Source: EX4572-165 sp002254885 (GTDB lineage: Archaea > Thermoplasmatota > E2 > DHVEG-1). Taken from it: a DNA stretch of 64,000 nucleotides. Below the pieces are notes generated by a model that saw only the letters and a program-made list of their open reading frames with translations, made no database searches and had not been told where the DNA came from. The stretch spans positions 248,001 to 312,000 of the forward strand of contig JAOZSQ010000001.1 of NCBI GenBank assembly GCA_029939595.1, written 5' to 3'. Position 1 is the first letter of the stretch. Each line of letters opens with the position of its first letter. Position numbers and translations under genes: made by a program. Positions 18,276-27,831 of the stretch are shown here, one piece after another.

Positions 18276-18842
18276 ATGACAAAAACGAAACAAGATCCAG
18301 CAGAAAAATTACAAAAGATTAGTGACGCATTTGATGTAGCAAATGAGACTTTATCTGAGATTACTGTTGATGTTGAAAATAGTGAGATTATGCCGGATGA
18401 TGGTGAGATTGATAAATTTACTAGTGAAATGTTTTCTGCGAGTCAGTTAAAAGCCGATTTTATGCTGGTTAGAAACAATTTAATTCAGTTGATTAATGTT
18501 GGTCAAACATTATTGAAATCCGCTCAATTTTTAGATTTGGACGAGTTACCAGCTACTAAAATGGAAGCATTAGCATCTCTTCAACGAGCGGCATCAGATA
18601 ATTTAAAAACACTGATAACGATTTATAAGGATATGCGTGAAATTGAGGTTGGAAAAGGTTCTAATGTTAGGAAAACGGAAACTAAAAATACTTCGGTGTT
18701 TATTGGAACAAATCAAAAATTATTGGAAGCTTTGAGTGATGTTAAAATAGAGAAACGAGTGCCAATGATAGATGTCAGTGCGATTCAAAAAGAAAGAGAA
18801 GCCCAACGCCAAAAGAGAGCAGTAATAACAACACATGGATAA
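18276..18842 (+). CDS. 16: Small terminase subunit, T4 gp16-like
   Basis: 188 residues. The central part follows T4 gp16: LVRNNLIQLINVGQTLLKSA (T4: VVRRNMHFQQQMLMDAAKI), a KMEALASLQ block (T4: HMEVFATLM), NLKTLITIYKDMREI (T4: NREILKLHKDMKDI) and NTSVFIGT (T4: NATVFMGS). The small subunit forms a ring that regulates DNA packaging by gp17. It lies two genes upstream of the large terminase rather than directly next to it. The ribosome site AAGGAG precedes the ATG. Confidence 0.85.
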   Translation: MTKTKQDPAEKLQKISDAFDVANETLSEITVDVENSEIMPDDGEIDKFTSEMFSASQLKADFMLVRNNLIQLINVGQTLLKSAQFLDLDELPATKMEALASLQRAASDNLKTLITIYKDMREIEVGKGSNVRKTETKNTSVFIGTNQKLLEALSDVKIEKRVPMIDVSAIQKEREAQRQKRAVITTHG

Positions 18843-19257
18843 TTACGTATATGTGTATTGTGATCCACGAAAAAATGGTGGTTACAAGTATTGTGATTAT
18901 GAATTTGAATGTGAACCTTTCTATGTGGGAAGAGGCATAAAAGATCGGTGTGGAGATCATCTTCAAGAAGCCATTCTTCATGAAAAACCGAGGGGAAATA
19001 TTGTAAAATTTAATATTATTAAAGAGATATTAAATGAGAATTCCAATCCGATTATCAAGTTTGTTGCGAATGAAATCAGTTTGGAAGAATCTTTGTTTTT
19101 GGAAATGTGTATGATAAAGATTATAGGAAGACAGGATAAGAATGAAGGTCCGCTGACCAATCTTACTGATGGAAGCCGGATGAAAACGGGTTATAAGAAT
19201 ATATTGTCTTTGGTTTCCAAGTATTATTTTGAGGAAAGAGAACGTGATTACATTTAA
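18835..19257 (+). CDS. GIY-YIG endonuclease-like protein
   Basis: 140 residues overlapping the gp16-like gene by 8 bases. It has the GIY-YIG layout: YVYVYCDPRK (residues 4-13), EPFYVGRGIKDRC (27-39), an H followed by NIVKFNIIKEIL, a LEESLFLEMCMIKIIGR block with the usual Glu, and GPLTNLTDG. These nucleases cut DNA one strand at a time; many are free-standing homing endonucleases in T4-like phages. It has no leader. Insertion between the terminase genes fits homing or a spread accessory gene. Confidence 0.75.
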   Translation: MDNYVYVYCDPRKNGGYKYCDYEFECEPFYVGRGIKDRCGDHLQEAILHEKPRGNIVKFNIIKEILNENSNPIIKFVANEISLEESLFLEMCMIKIIGRQDKNEGPLTNLTDGSRMKTGYKNILSLVSKYYFEERERDYI

Positions 19258-20587
19258 ACAATTTTTATCAGAAGCTTTAGATCCAGAAAAGCTATACCAG
19301 AAGTATTATTCTGATATGGACAAGACCGATTTCTATACCATCATGGAACTTGATCCAACCATTATTTCCAAACGAGGTAAGATACGCAAGGTTGGGAAGT
19401 ATGTTAAGTTTATTATGAATTGGTATAAGAAGTTTCCTGGTTGCATTCATGAGGATTTGAATGGTGCTTTAACTTATTTTATTGATAATCAATCCGAATT
19501 TAAGCCGATTGAGCGGTATAAGGATTGTGGCAGTTTTGTAGATGATGTCAATTTAAAAAAAGAAACAATGAAAATGTTAGAGAAAAGCAATCCTATTATC
19601 CATGAAACCAGTAATTGGAAAATAAGAGAGTTAAACACAGAGCATGGTTCGCAGTATTTTGGTGCGGATAGGGGTTGGTGTACTGCTAATAGGGAAAATT
19701 GTTATTTTGAGAGATATAAAGAAAGTGGAAATCTCTATGTTTTTTATCAAAAACCAAAAGAGAAACCTTATGCACAGTTGTTTATTGATGCTTCTTCAAA
19801 AGAATCTGAATTTATGTTTCCGTATAATGAAGCAGCCGATATTGATGAATTTATAAAGGAAACGAGAGAATTGAAATCTTGGTTTAAAAAAATTGGTTTA
19901 GAAGAATTTAATGGAATGAAGTTTAGAGGACGTAAATTAAAATATGAAGTTGAAGATAATGTTATTGTTTTTGAAAGTTTGTCTTTAGAAGATTTAAATT
20001 TGAGTTCGTTGGAGGAGTTTGTTGATGAGCTTCCTTTTGGATTAAAACAATATAAAATTATTAGTGGTTTTTATTGTGATAATAATAAGTTAACATCATT
20101 AGAAGGTGCGCCAAAATCGGTTGGTGGAAGTTTTAGTTGTTCGCATAATAATTTAATATCATTAGAAGGTGCGCCAGAAGAAATTGATGAATATTTTAAT
20201 TGTGGTGATAATAATTTACCATCATTAAAAGGTGCGCCAAGAAAAGTTGGAGATCATTTTTATTGTTGGGAAAATAGATTAACAACATTAGAAGGTGCGC
20301 CAGAATATGTTGGAGGCAATTTTAATTGTTCTACTAATATGTTGACATCATTAGAAGGTGCGCCAAGAAAGATTGGTGGTGAATTTGAATGTGATCGTAA
20401 TAATATTAGAACTTTAGAAGGAGGACCAGAATATGTTGAAAAAGATTTTAATTGTTCAGCAAGTGGATTGCATTCTTTTAAAGGAGCACCAAAATACGTT
20501 GGTAAGAATTTTAAATGTTTTGGTAATCCAATGTTACCACCAGATGAAGTACCGGATACAAAGATAGGAGGAATGTTAGTTAGATGA
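19244..20587 (+). CDS. Leader-tagged WCTA/leucine-rich-repeat protein (copy 1)
   Basis: 447 residues from the GTG at 19244; an upstream TTG is possible, but the paralogue begins exactly at the equivalent ATG. Leader MITFKQFLSEA. Residues ~30-240 hold a conserved domain with GADRGWCTA near 143, then a LYVFYQK segment and SEFMFPYNEAADIDEF. From ~280 on there are about seven ~20-residue leucine-rich repeats of the form LTSLEGAPxxVGGxFxC. LRRs bind proteins, so a delivered protein that captures a host target is an attractive idea, though unproven. Confidence 0.7.
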   Translation: MITFKQFLSEALDPEKLYQKYYSDMDKTDFYTIMELDPTIISKRGKIRKVGKYVKFIMNWYKKFPGCIHEDLNGALTYFIDNQSEFKPIERYKDCGSFVDDVNLKKETMKMLEKSNPIIHETSNWKIRELNTEHGSQYFGADRGWCTANRENCYFERYKESGNLYVFYQKPKEKPYAQLFIDASSKESEFMFPYNEAADIDEFIKETRELKSWFKKIGLEEFNGMKFRGRKLKYEVEDNVIVFESLSLEDLNLSSLEEFVDELPFGLKQYKIISGFYCDNNKLTSLEGAPKSVGGSFSCSHNNLISLEGAPEEIDEYFNCGDNNLPSLKGAPRKVGDHFYCWENRLTTLEGAPEYVGGNFNCSTNMLTSLEGAPRKIGGEFECDRNNIRTLEGGPEYVEKDFNCSASGLHSFKGAPKYVGKNFKCFGNPMLPPDEVPDTKIGGMLVR

Positions 20588-21927
20588 TTACATTTAAACA
20601 ATTTTTATCAGAAGCTTTAGATCCAGAAAAGATACATCAAAAGTATTATTCTGATATAGATAAGACTGATTTCTATACTATACTCAATCTTGATCCGACA
20701 ACCATTTCTAAGAGAGGTAAGGTACGTAAGGTTGGGAAGTATGTTAAGTTTATCATGAACTGGTATAAGAAGTTTCCTGGTTGCATTCATGAGGATTTGA
20801 ATGGTGCTTTAACTTATTTTATTGATAATCAATCCGAATTTAAGCCGATTGAGCAGTATAAAGATTGTGGTAAGTTTGTTGATGCTGTTAATTTGGAAAG
20901 AGAAAGAAAAGAAAAATTGGAAAAAGATAATCCGATTGTTGAGGAAACCAAGAATTGGTTGATAAGGGAATTAAATACTGAAGAGGGTTCACAGCATTTT
21001 GGTGCGGATAGAGGTTGGTGTACAGCTAGTAAGGATGATTGTTATTTTGGTAGTTATAAAAAGAAGGGAAATCTCTATATATTTTATCAGAAACCAGAAG
21101 AAAAACCTCATGCTCAGTTGTTTGTTAATAAGAATGGTGAAACCGAATTTATGTTTCCTTATAATGAAGCGGCTGACGTTGATCAGTTTATGGATGAAAC
21201 TGAAGAATTGGTGCCTTGGATGAAATCGGTTGGTGTGGATTATTTTGATGGAATTAAGTTTGGAGGTCGTAAGTTTAAATATGAAATTAGAGACAATGTT
21301 GTTGTTTTTACAGGTATGTTGGATCTTTCTGATTTGGATTTAAATTCATTAATGGAGTTTGTTGAAGAATTGCCATTTGGTTTGAAAGAATATTCAACAG
21401 ACCAATTTAATTGTAGTGATAACAATTTGACTTCTTTAGAAGGGGCACCAATATCTTCAAATGGATTTCAGTGTGACAAAAATAATTTAACATCATTAGA
21501 TGGTTTACCAGATATAAGAGAGTTTTTTTCTTGTGACCATAATAAATTAACTTCTTTAGAAGGTGGTCCAAAAAATGTTGATGGTTTTTATACTTGTTCT
21601 CATAATAATTTGAAAACATTGAAGGGAGCACCAGTTACCGTTGGGGGTGTGTTTATGTGTAGTAAAAATACTGATTTAATTTCGTTGGAAGGCGGACCAC
21701 AAATAGTTAATTTTAATTATGATTGTAATACATGTAATTTGGAATCTTTAAAAGGTGCTCCTTCACATGTTGGTGGGTCTTTTAATTGTAAAGTTAATAA
21801 AATAACCTCATTAGAGGGCATTCCAAAAGTAGTTAATGGAGATTTTTTAATTAGTTATAATCCAAGAACTTTTACCAATGAAGATCTTGAAGCATTATGT
21901 GATATAGGAGGATTGAAGTACGTATAA
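20584..21927 (+). CDS. Leader-tagged WCTA/leucine-rich-repeat protein (copy 2)
   Basis: 447 residues. The first ~45 bases are identical to copy 1 (MITFKQFLSEALDPEK), and similarity stays high through the WCTA domain (WCTA at 145-148). The LRR part from ~275 has the same LTSLEGAP consensus but diverged lengths and order, as expected when repeats evolve for different targets. The stop shares a base with the start of the large terminase gene (21927), giving tight coupling to a core gene. Confidence 0.7.
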   Translation: MITFKQFLSEALDPEKIHQKYYSDIDKTDFYTILNLDPTTISKRGKVRKVGKYVKFIMNWYKKFPGCIHEDLNGALTYFIDNQSEFKPIEQYKDCGKFVDAVNLERERKEKLEKDNPIVEETKNWLIRELNTEEGSQHFGADRGWCTASKDDCYFGSYKKKGNLYIFYQKPEEKPHAQLFVNKNGETEFMFPYNEAADVDQFMDETEELVPWMKSVGVDYFDGIKFGGRKFKYEIRDNVVVFTGMLDLSDLDLNSLMEFVEELPFGLKEYSTDQFNCSDNNLTSLEGAPISSNGFQCDKNNLTSLDGLPDIREFFSCDHNKLTSLEGGPKNVDGFYTCSHNNLKTLKGAPVTVGGVFMCSKNTDLISLEGGPQIVNFNYDCNTCNLESLKGAPSHVGGSFNCKVNKITSLEGIPKVVNGDFLISYNPRTFTNEDLEALCDIGGLKYV

Positions 21928-23657
21928 TGGAAGAATTATCTGATTTTGTTAGAGATGCGAATGGGAAAGTGATAAGATATCATGATAACACAAATTTGCG
22001 TCCAGCGCATTGCCCACTTGAATTATCAAAAGAGCATGTTGCTGAGTTTACAAGATGTAAAAATGATGTTTTTTATTTTGCCGAACATTATTATAAGATT
22101 GTTGAATTGGATTATGGATTGCGTAATATCCGGCTCCGAAACTATCAAAAAGAGATAATGGAAAAGATAGATGCGTTCAGATTTAACATCTTAAATATGC
22201 CTCGCCAATCAGGTAAGTCAACCATTTTTCAAACATGGTTAACACATTATATTTTGTTTAATTCTCATAAGAGTGTGGCTATTCTTGCCAATAAACGAGA
22301 CAATGCCCAGGATATGCTTAAAAAGGTTAAATTGGCTTATGAAAACTTACCCAAATGGATGCAGCAAGGTGTAACAGAATGGAATTTGGGAAGAATTGAA
22401 TTGGAAAATGGAAGTATTGTTTATGCATCATCCACTGCTAGTAGTTCTATCCGATCAAAGTCTATTAATATATTGATTTTGGATGAGGTAGCGTTTATTC
22501 ATGAAAATATGTGGGATGCTTTTTATAGTTCAACTTATCCTGCGATCACTGCCAGTAAGACTTCCAAGGTGATTATGGTGTCAACTCCAAATGGAATAAA
22601 TCAGTTTTTTCAACTTTGGGAGAAAGCCGTTGCTTGTGAAAGCGAGTATATTCCAACCCGAATTTATTGGTGGGATACACCTGGAAGGGATGAAGATTTT
22701 AAAGAAGAGATTATTGCTAATTTTGGTATAGAGAAATGGCGACAAGAATATGAATGTAATTTCTATACCACATCCAACACATTACTCCAACCGGACAAAA
22801 TCAAAGAGTTAGCCAAGTTTGCCAAACCAGGAATTAAGTCAAAATTACATAAGGCATTTGAGAAGATTCAGAAAGGATTTGAGGAACATTTAAGAGTTTT
22901 TCAGAATCCAAAGTCACATCATGAATACGCTATAGGAGTTGATTCAGCAAAAATGACACCTGATTCCAAAGGAGATGCTATTTGTGTTCAAGTGTTAGAT
23001 GTAACGAAGTTGCCATTTAAGCAAGTTGCCACATTTTATGTTTCGGAGGGTTTTTATTATATGAATACACCTGAGTTGGTTGATATGTTGGGTAGGTTTT
23101 ATAATAATGCGTTGGTATATGTTGAGAATAATGATGGGTCTGGTTCTGAGATAGCGGGAGTGTTGTTTTTGGATTATGAGTATGAAAATTTATATTTTGG
23201 GAAGTTGCATATTCCAGGTTACAAGCAAACCAGCCAAACCAAGAAGTTAGGAATACAGAATTTAAGAACATATGTAGAGAAAAATAAGTTGCATATATAT
23301 GATATTGTAACGATTAGTCAATTTTCTTATTTTGTGAAGTATAGGGATACTTATAAGGCTCAAAAGGATTATCATGATGATGCTATCTTGGCTTTAATTC
23401 ATGCTTTATACTTTTTACAATTGAGTGAATATGTGGATAGCAAAGCCGATTTGATTGATGCTGTGATGAAGGATGATAAGTATTTGATGAATAAGAAGTT
23501 AGTTAGTACGGATGGAGCAATGGCACCTTCTGATATGTTTGGAGGTGAGAGTGACGACAGACCAGGATTATTTGATGAGTATGATGATTATGATGTTCCT
23601 TCTGCTGGTTTTTTAGATGATGAATTAGTAGATGATGGGGGTTGGATGACAAGATGA
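21927..23657 (+). CDS. 17: Terminase large subunit, T4 gp17-like
   Basis: 576 residues. The ATPase domain has Walker A RQSGKST (93-99) and Walker B LILDE (183-187), followed by an STPNG coupling motif near 219. The C-terminal RNase H-like nuclease shows the metal-binding acids: D339 in AIGVDS, a VENND block near 399-403 and HDD at 483-485. The protein powers DNA packaging into the prohead and cuts the concatemer. Its length matches T4 gp17 (610). In T4, gp18 follows directly; here 31 kb of accessory genes intervene. Confidence 0.96.
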   Translation: MEELSDFVRDANGKVIRYHDNTNLRPAHCPLELSKEHVAEFTRCKNDVFYFAEHYYKIVELDYGLRNIRLRNYQKEIMEKIDAFRFNILNMPRQSGKSTIFQTWLTHYILFNSHKSVAILANKRDNAQDMLKKVKLAYENLPKWMQQGVTEWNLGRIELENGSIVYASSTASSSIRSKSINILILDEVAFIHENMWDAFYSSTYPAITASKTSKVIMVSTPNGINQFFQLWEKAVACESEYIPTRIYWWDTPGRDEDFKEEIIANFGIEKWRQEYECNFYTTSNTLLQPDKIKELAKFAKPGIKSKLHKAFEKIQKGFEEHLRVFQNPKSHHEYAIGVDSAKMTPDSKGDAICVQVLDVTKLPFKQVATFYVSEGFYYMNTPELVDMLGRFYNNALVYVENNDGSGSEIAGVLFLDYEYENLYFGKLHIPGYKQTSQTKKLGIQNLRTYVEKNKLHIYDIVTISQFSYFVKYRDTYKAQKDYHDDAILALIHALYFLQLSEYVDSKADLIDAVMKDDKYLMNKKLVSTDGAMAPSDMFGGESDDRPGLFDEYDDYDVPSAGFLDDELVDDGGWMTR

Positions 23658-24592
23658 TTAGTTTTAAACTGTTTTTAGAGAAGCGGTCCCATGCGGATCA
23701 GAACCCAAAGATATCGGTGGTTGACGCATTAGAGAAATATAAGGATGATCCTGATGTATATGTTCATTTTTCAAAAAGGGATACTATGTTGGAAATCAAT
23801 CTAAAGGCAGAACAAGGGACACCTTTAGGTATTTACGTATACCCATTAAAAGAGATTTTTGATGAATTTGTGAATATGGATAGAACTAATTTAAAGGAAT
23901 TTGGTACTTCTAAACGATATGTTTGGGTGTTAAGATCAAAGAATAATAAAAAGTTTATAAAGGATCTTCATAAAGAGTATAAACAGAAAAATTTAAATAG
24001 AGATTTCAGGATATTAAAGAAGAAGTATGGTGATGAGCTTTTGAAAAAAGGAAGTAAGTTTGATATAGAAGAAGAAAAGAAAAATCTAAAAAAACATAAT
24101 AGAGAAGCTGTTCCGCCTAAATTGTTTTTTGCTTATATGTATACGATAACCAACACATTAAAAGGTGATAAATCATATCCTGCTTTGTGGAATAAAATGT
24201 TAGTAAAGGATTTGGGTTATACTGGAATTGTGGATAAATCTGGAAAGGGTTATATTCATGAGTTTGAGAAATTGCAAGGAGTGTTTTTGACAACTAATGC
24301 TTATACTGTTTTAGATGTGGTAGAAAATAAATCATATGAGACTAGAGAAATAAAAACATTTGATGATTTGGTAAAAAATAGTGCTAATATTTCTACACCT
24401 AGATTGATAAAGAGTGCGGGTGAGAATAATGATGATTATTTTTGGGTTAATGGTTCTGAACATATTCGTGGTGAGTTGGGTTCGGGTATTTCATCTTTTA
24501 AAATTAAAAGGAAAATATTGGGCGATTTGAATACTTTAAGTGATAGGATACGTAGTAGAAGTATTGAATTAAGAAATAAAGGTAAAAAATGA
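23654..24592 (+). CDS. Leader-tagged ADP-ribosyltransferase-like protein, tandem family member 1
   Basis: 312 residues. The ATG at 23654 overlaps the terminase stop (ATGA) and gives MISFKLFLEK. First of four tandem paralogues whose opening ~30 codons are nearly identical in DNA. The body has VYVHFS (35-40), PLGIYVYPLKE (58-67), DLGYTGIVDKSGKGYIH and FEKLQGVFL (204-212). A YxHxS/T...GIY...IHExExxQxVF pattern recurs in phage proteins thought to have an ADP-ribosyltransferase fold. I take it as ART-like with moderate trust, because the catalytic Glu is not certain. Confidence 0.6.
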   Translation: MISFKLFLEKRSHADQNPKISVVDALEKYKDDPDVYVHFSKRDTMLEINLKAEQGTPLGIYVYPLKEIFDEFVNMDRTNLKEFGTSKRYVWVLRSKNNKKFIKDLHKEYKQKNLNRDFRILKKKYGDELLKKGSKFDIEEEKKNLKKHNREAVPPKLFFAYMYTITNTLKGDKSYPALWNKMLVKDLGYTGIVDKSGKGYIHEFEKLQGVFLTTNAYTVLDVVENKSYETREIKTFDDLVKNSANISTPRLIKSAGENNDDYFWVNGSEHIRGELGSGISSFKIKRKILGDLNTLSDRIRSRSIELRNKGKK

Positions 24593-25791
24593 TTAGTTTC
24601 AGATTATTTTTAGAGAAGCGGTCCCATGCGGATCAGAACCCGAAGATATCGGTGGTAGATGCGTTGGAGAAGTACAAAGACGATCCTGATATTTATTTGC
24701 GTTTTTTTAATGGGGATAAACTTGAGAGAAATCCCATGAGTGTTGATGCAACTCCTTATGGAATTTATGTTTTTGCCATTGATAAAATTTGGGATATATT
24801 TTTAAATAATAAATTGCGGTATTTTACTTTAGATAAAGTAGCAGTTTTGCGTTCAAAAAATAAAGATAAATTTATAAAAGATCTTCATATAGAGTATCAA
24901 CGAAAAGATTTAAATAGAGATTTCAGTATAATAAAGAAGAAGTATGGTGATGAATTTTTGAAAAAAGGAACTAGTTTTGATGAAATTGTGGACGATGCAA
25001 AATTACCATCAGTTAAATATTCTCAAAAAGGAAAAAAAGCACCAGGAATATTTTTTAGAGTGATGTTTGCAATAAGTAATGTATTATCTAAAGATAATTA
25101 TACAGGTATTTGGAATAAAATATTAGTAAATGATTTGGGTTATAGAGGAATGGTTGATAGATCTAATAAAGGATATATTTTCAGTGAACCATTTCAGGGC
25201 GTATTTTTGACAAATGATGGATATGATGTTGTTGAGATATTGGAGAATAAAAGATATACTATTACTTTAATAGAAAAATGGGATGATTTAGAAAAATTGA
25301 ATGAAGATCAAATATTGGAAATAATAGGATCTATAAAAAGTTATTATGATTATGTTTGGTTAGGGTTTCATCCAGGCACAACAATAGGAATATATAAAGT
25401 ATCAACAAATATTTTTAAAATAAATCCACAAAAAACAGAAAAATTTTTGCTTAATTTTTTTTATTTTTCAAAGATGGTTGATATTTTGTTTAAAAAGGAT
25501 AAATTTGAATGTATGAATGTAACAAATAATTTTTGGGCGAGGCTTCTGGATGCAATATTTGCTAGAAAGGGTGGACATTACAGTGCTTTGGATTATGATA
25601 TAAAAAGACATTTGGATTCTAAGAGGTTTAATATATTATTTGCATATAAACCAGATTTAAATAAAACAACTAAAAAAATAATGAAATTTATGTTTGGAGA
25701 TAATGTAAAGAAGTATAGTCGTTTTGTTAAAAAAGAAATAGAAAATAGACTTACAAAGGGCGATTATTATAGTGAATATGGTAAAAAATGA
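24589..25791 (+). CDS. Leader-tagged ART-like protein, tandem family member 2
   Basis: 400 residues, starting in the stop of member 1 (ATGA). MISFRLFLEK then RSHADQNPKISVVDAL as in its siblings. It keeps the LGYRGMVDRSNKGYIF and FQGVFL segments, but the usual IHExE is changed to IFSEP, and VHFS is changed to LRFF. These losses suggest altered or lost activity. A C-terminal extension of ~120 residues has no counterpart in member 1 and looks helical, with a WARLLDAIF segment. Confidence 0.55.
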   Translation: MISFRLFLEKRSHADQNPKISVVDALEKYKDDPDIYLRFFNGDKLERNPMSVDATPYGIYVFAIDKIWDIFLNNKLRYFTLDKVAVLRSKNKDKFIKDLHIEYQRKDLNRDFSIIKKKYGDEFLKKGTSFDEIVDDAKLPSVKYSQKGKKAPGIFFRVMFAISNVLSKDNYTGIWNKILVNDLGYRGMVDRSNKGYIFSEPFQGVFLTNDGYDVVEILENKRYTITLIEKWDDLEKLNEDQILEIIGSIKSYYDYVWLGFHPGTTIGIYKVSTNIFKINPQKTEKFLLNFFYFSKMVDILFKKDKFECMNVTNNFWARLLDAIFARKGGHYSALDYDIKRHLDSKRFNILFAYKPDLNKTTKKIMKFMFGDNVKKYSRFVKKEIENRLTKGDYYSEYGKK

Positions 25792-26681
25792 TTAGTTTCA
25801 GATTATTTTTAGAGAAGCGGTCCCATGCGGATCAGAACCCAAAGATATCGGTGGTAGATGCGTTGGATAAGTATAAGGATGATCCTGATGTATATGTTCA
25901 TTTTTCAGAGATAGAGAAATTAGGTATGAATCCACAAGTTTCAAATCAGGAATCGCCTTTAGGTGTTTATGTGTACCCATTAAAAGAGATTTGGGATGAA
26001 TTTGTAGAGAATGATAAAACTCGTTTAGGTTCTTTTATTGGACGTTTTTATGTTTGGGTTTTGAGATCAAAAAATAAGAGTAAATTTATAAAGGATCTAC
26101 ACAAAAATTATAAGCGAAAGGATTTAGATAGAGACATGCTTATTATAAAAAGAAAGTATGGAAAGCAACTTGTGGATAAAGGAACAAGTTTTGATGAAGT
26201 TATAAAAAAACAAAGGGATTTCTATTTGAAGAAACGAATAGCTCCTTCCAAACTTTTTTTTATTTATATGCATGGAATATGTAAAAAATTGAAACCTGAT
26301 AATCAAGAAAGTATTTGGAATAAAATGTTAGTAAAGGATTTGGGTTATACTGGAATTGTGGATAGATCTGGTAAAAGTTATATTCATCGTGCTGAGAAGA
26401 TACAAGGAGTATTTTTAACTAATGATTCTTATGATGTTATAACAATGTTAGAAAATAAAAGATATGAAGTTAAAAAAGTAACCACATTCAAAGATTTAGA
26501 ATATGCGTTGGATAATGATTATATTTTTGTTAAGAATATATTGGATGCGTTAAAAAAAAGAAAAAACAATAATGAATATGTTTGGGTTCGTGCTGAAAAA
26601 GATAAATTTTCATCTTATAAAATTTCAAAGAAATTATTGAATAAAAAATTAGAATGGTTGGAGGATTATGATTGGGTTTAA
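25788..26681 (+). CDS. Leader-tagged ART-like protein, tandem family member 3
   Basis: 297 residues in the ATGA-linked series. MISFRLFLEK leader, VYVHFS (35-40), PLGVYVYPLKE, then LGYTGIVDRSGKSYIH and a EKIQGVFL block. It is closest to member 1 in length and in keeping the putative catalytic segments. A distinctive KSKFIKDLHKNYKRKDLDRD stretch is also shared by members 1 and 2. Substrate unknown. Confidence 0.58.
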   Translation: MISFRLFLEKRSHADQNPKISVVDALDKYKDDPDVYVHFSEIEKLGMNPQVSNQESPLGVYVYPLKEIWDEFVENDKTRLGSFIGRFYVWVLRSKNKSKFIKDLHKNYKRKDLDRDMLIIKRKYGKQLVDKGTSFDEVIKKQRDFYLKKRIAPSKLFFIYMHGICKKLKPDNQESIWNKMLVKDLGYTGIVDRSGKSYIHRAEKIQGVFLTNDSYDVITMLENKRYEVKKVTTFKDLEYALDNDYIFVKNILDALKKRKNNNEYVWVRAEKDKFSSYKISKKLLNKKLEWLEDYDWV

Positions 26682-27831
26682 ATTATTTTTAGAGAAGCGG
26701 TCCCATGCGGATCAGAACCCAAAGATATCGGTGGTTGAGGCATTAGAACCGTTTAAAAATAATCCTGATATTTATATCCACTATTCTAAGATCCCAAAAA
26801 TAGGGATAAATCCCAAGGCACCATCTAGTAATGATACTCCTAATGGAATTTATTGTTATCCGGTAAGAGAGTGTTGGGATATGATAGAAAATAACAAATT
26901 GGAATATGCGGGTGATTTTCCCTATGTATGGGTGTTAAAATCAAAGAATAGGAACTTCATTAAGGATTTGCATAAGGATTATAAGGAATCGGATTTGAAG
27001 AGGGATAAACGTACATTAATGATGAGATATGGCGATGTGGTAGAAAGAAGATTTGCGTCTTGGTATCCAAGAACAACTATGGATAAAATTATTTGGAGAA
27101 AAGCTGGTGGTCCGCATCCGGCTAGAATTCTTTTTAGAACAACCGAATTGTTTGCAAAATTGATTAGTAATTCTGATACCAAATACCAACATTTATGGAA
27201 TGCGTTGTTGAGAAAGGATTTAGATTATTCTGGTTTTGCTGATAAATCGGGTGAGGGTCATATTCATGAAGGTGAGAAAATACAAGCAGTATTTTTAGAT
27301 ACAAAAGCATATACCATAGTGGATATGTTAGAAAACAAAACATATGAAACGATAGTTCCAAAGTCGTTTGATGAATTGCAAGAGTTTATTGATGAAGGTG
27401 AACTTAATTTGAGAGATGTTTTAATAGGTTTATTACATCCTGATAAAACAGGCAGGGTTAGAATTGACAATGATTATTATGCTGCTTCTGAGGATGAGAT
27501 AAAGATATATTCTATTCCAGTTAGAATGTTCCAACGTAACCCGAAGGATGTTGCTAAGTTTTTAGTAGCAAATTGGGATGAGGATAATGTGTTGTTGCCT
27601 TTATTTGGTGATAATATGATTATTAACAAGATTAATGTTGGTGACGATTTCTATATGGATATGGTTAAAGAGAGATTTTCAACTCAAACATTGAGAGATT
27701 GGAAAAAGATATATGACAAGAATACAACCAGAGAGGTGGCAGAGAAGATATTGGATGCTGTGTTCAAGAGCCATTGGAAGAAGGTAGATGGGCTGGTTGA
27801 TAGGGTTGTTAAGTTGTTGGAGGAAGTATGA
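26668..27831 (+). CDS. Leader-tagged ART-like protein, tandem family member 4
   Basis: 387 residues, overlapping member 3 by 14 bases. MIGFKLFLEK leader, IYIHYS (35-40), INPKAPSSNDTPNGIYCYP, and further on SGFADKSGEGHIHEGEKIQAVFL with the best-kept form of the IHExExxQAVF motif. The C-terminal ~120 residues are a different helical extension from member 2. This member would be the best one to test for NAD-dependent transfer. Confidence 0.62.
   Translation: MIGFKLFLEKRSHADQNPKISVVEALEPFKNNPDIYIHYSKIPKIGINPKAPSSNDTPNGIYCYPVRECWDMIENNKLEYAGDFPYVWVLKSKNRNFIKDLHKDYKESDLKRDKRTLMMRYGDVVERRFASWYPRTTMDKIIWRKAGGPHPARILFRTTELFAKLISNSDTKYQHLWNALLRKDLDYSGFADKSGEGHIHEGEKIQAVFLDTKAYTIVDMLENKTYETIVPKSFDELQEFIDEGELNLRDVLIGLLHPDKTGRVRIDNDYYAASEDEIKIYSIPVRMFQRNPKDVAKFLVANWDEDNVLLPLFGDNMIINKINVGDDFYMDMVKERFSTQTLRDWKKIYDKNTTREVAEKILDAVFKSHWKKVDGLVDRVVKLLEEV

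Noticed and set aside
19800..21927. Regular repeated segments that might suggest a CRISPR array
   Set aside because: The repeats are in frame and encode LTSLEGAP leucine-rich units; they are not identical and have no spacers of constant size.
23017..23271. Minus-strand frame inside the large terminase
   Set aside because: Shadow of a clear gp17 coding sequence.
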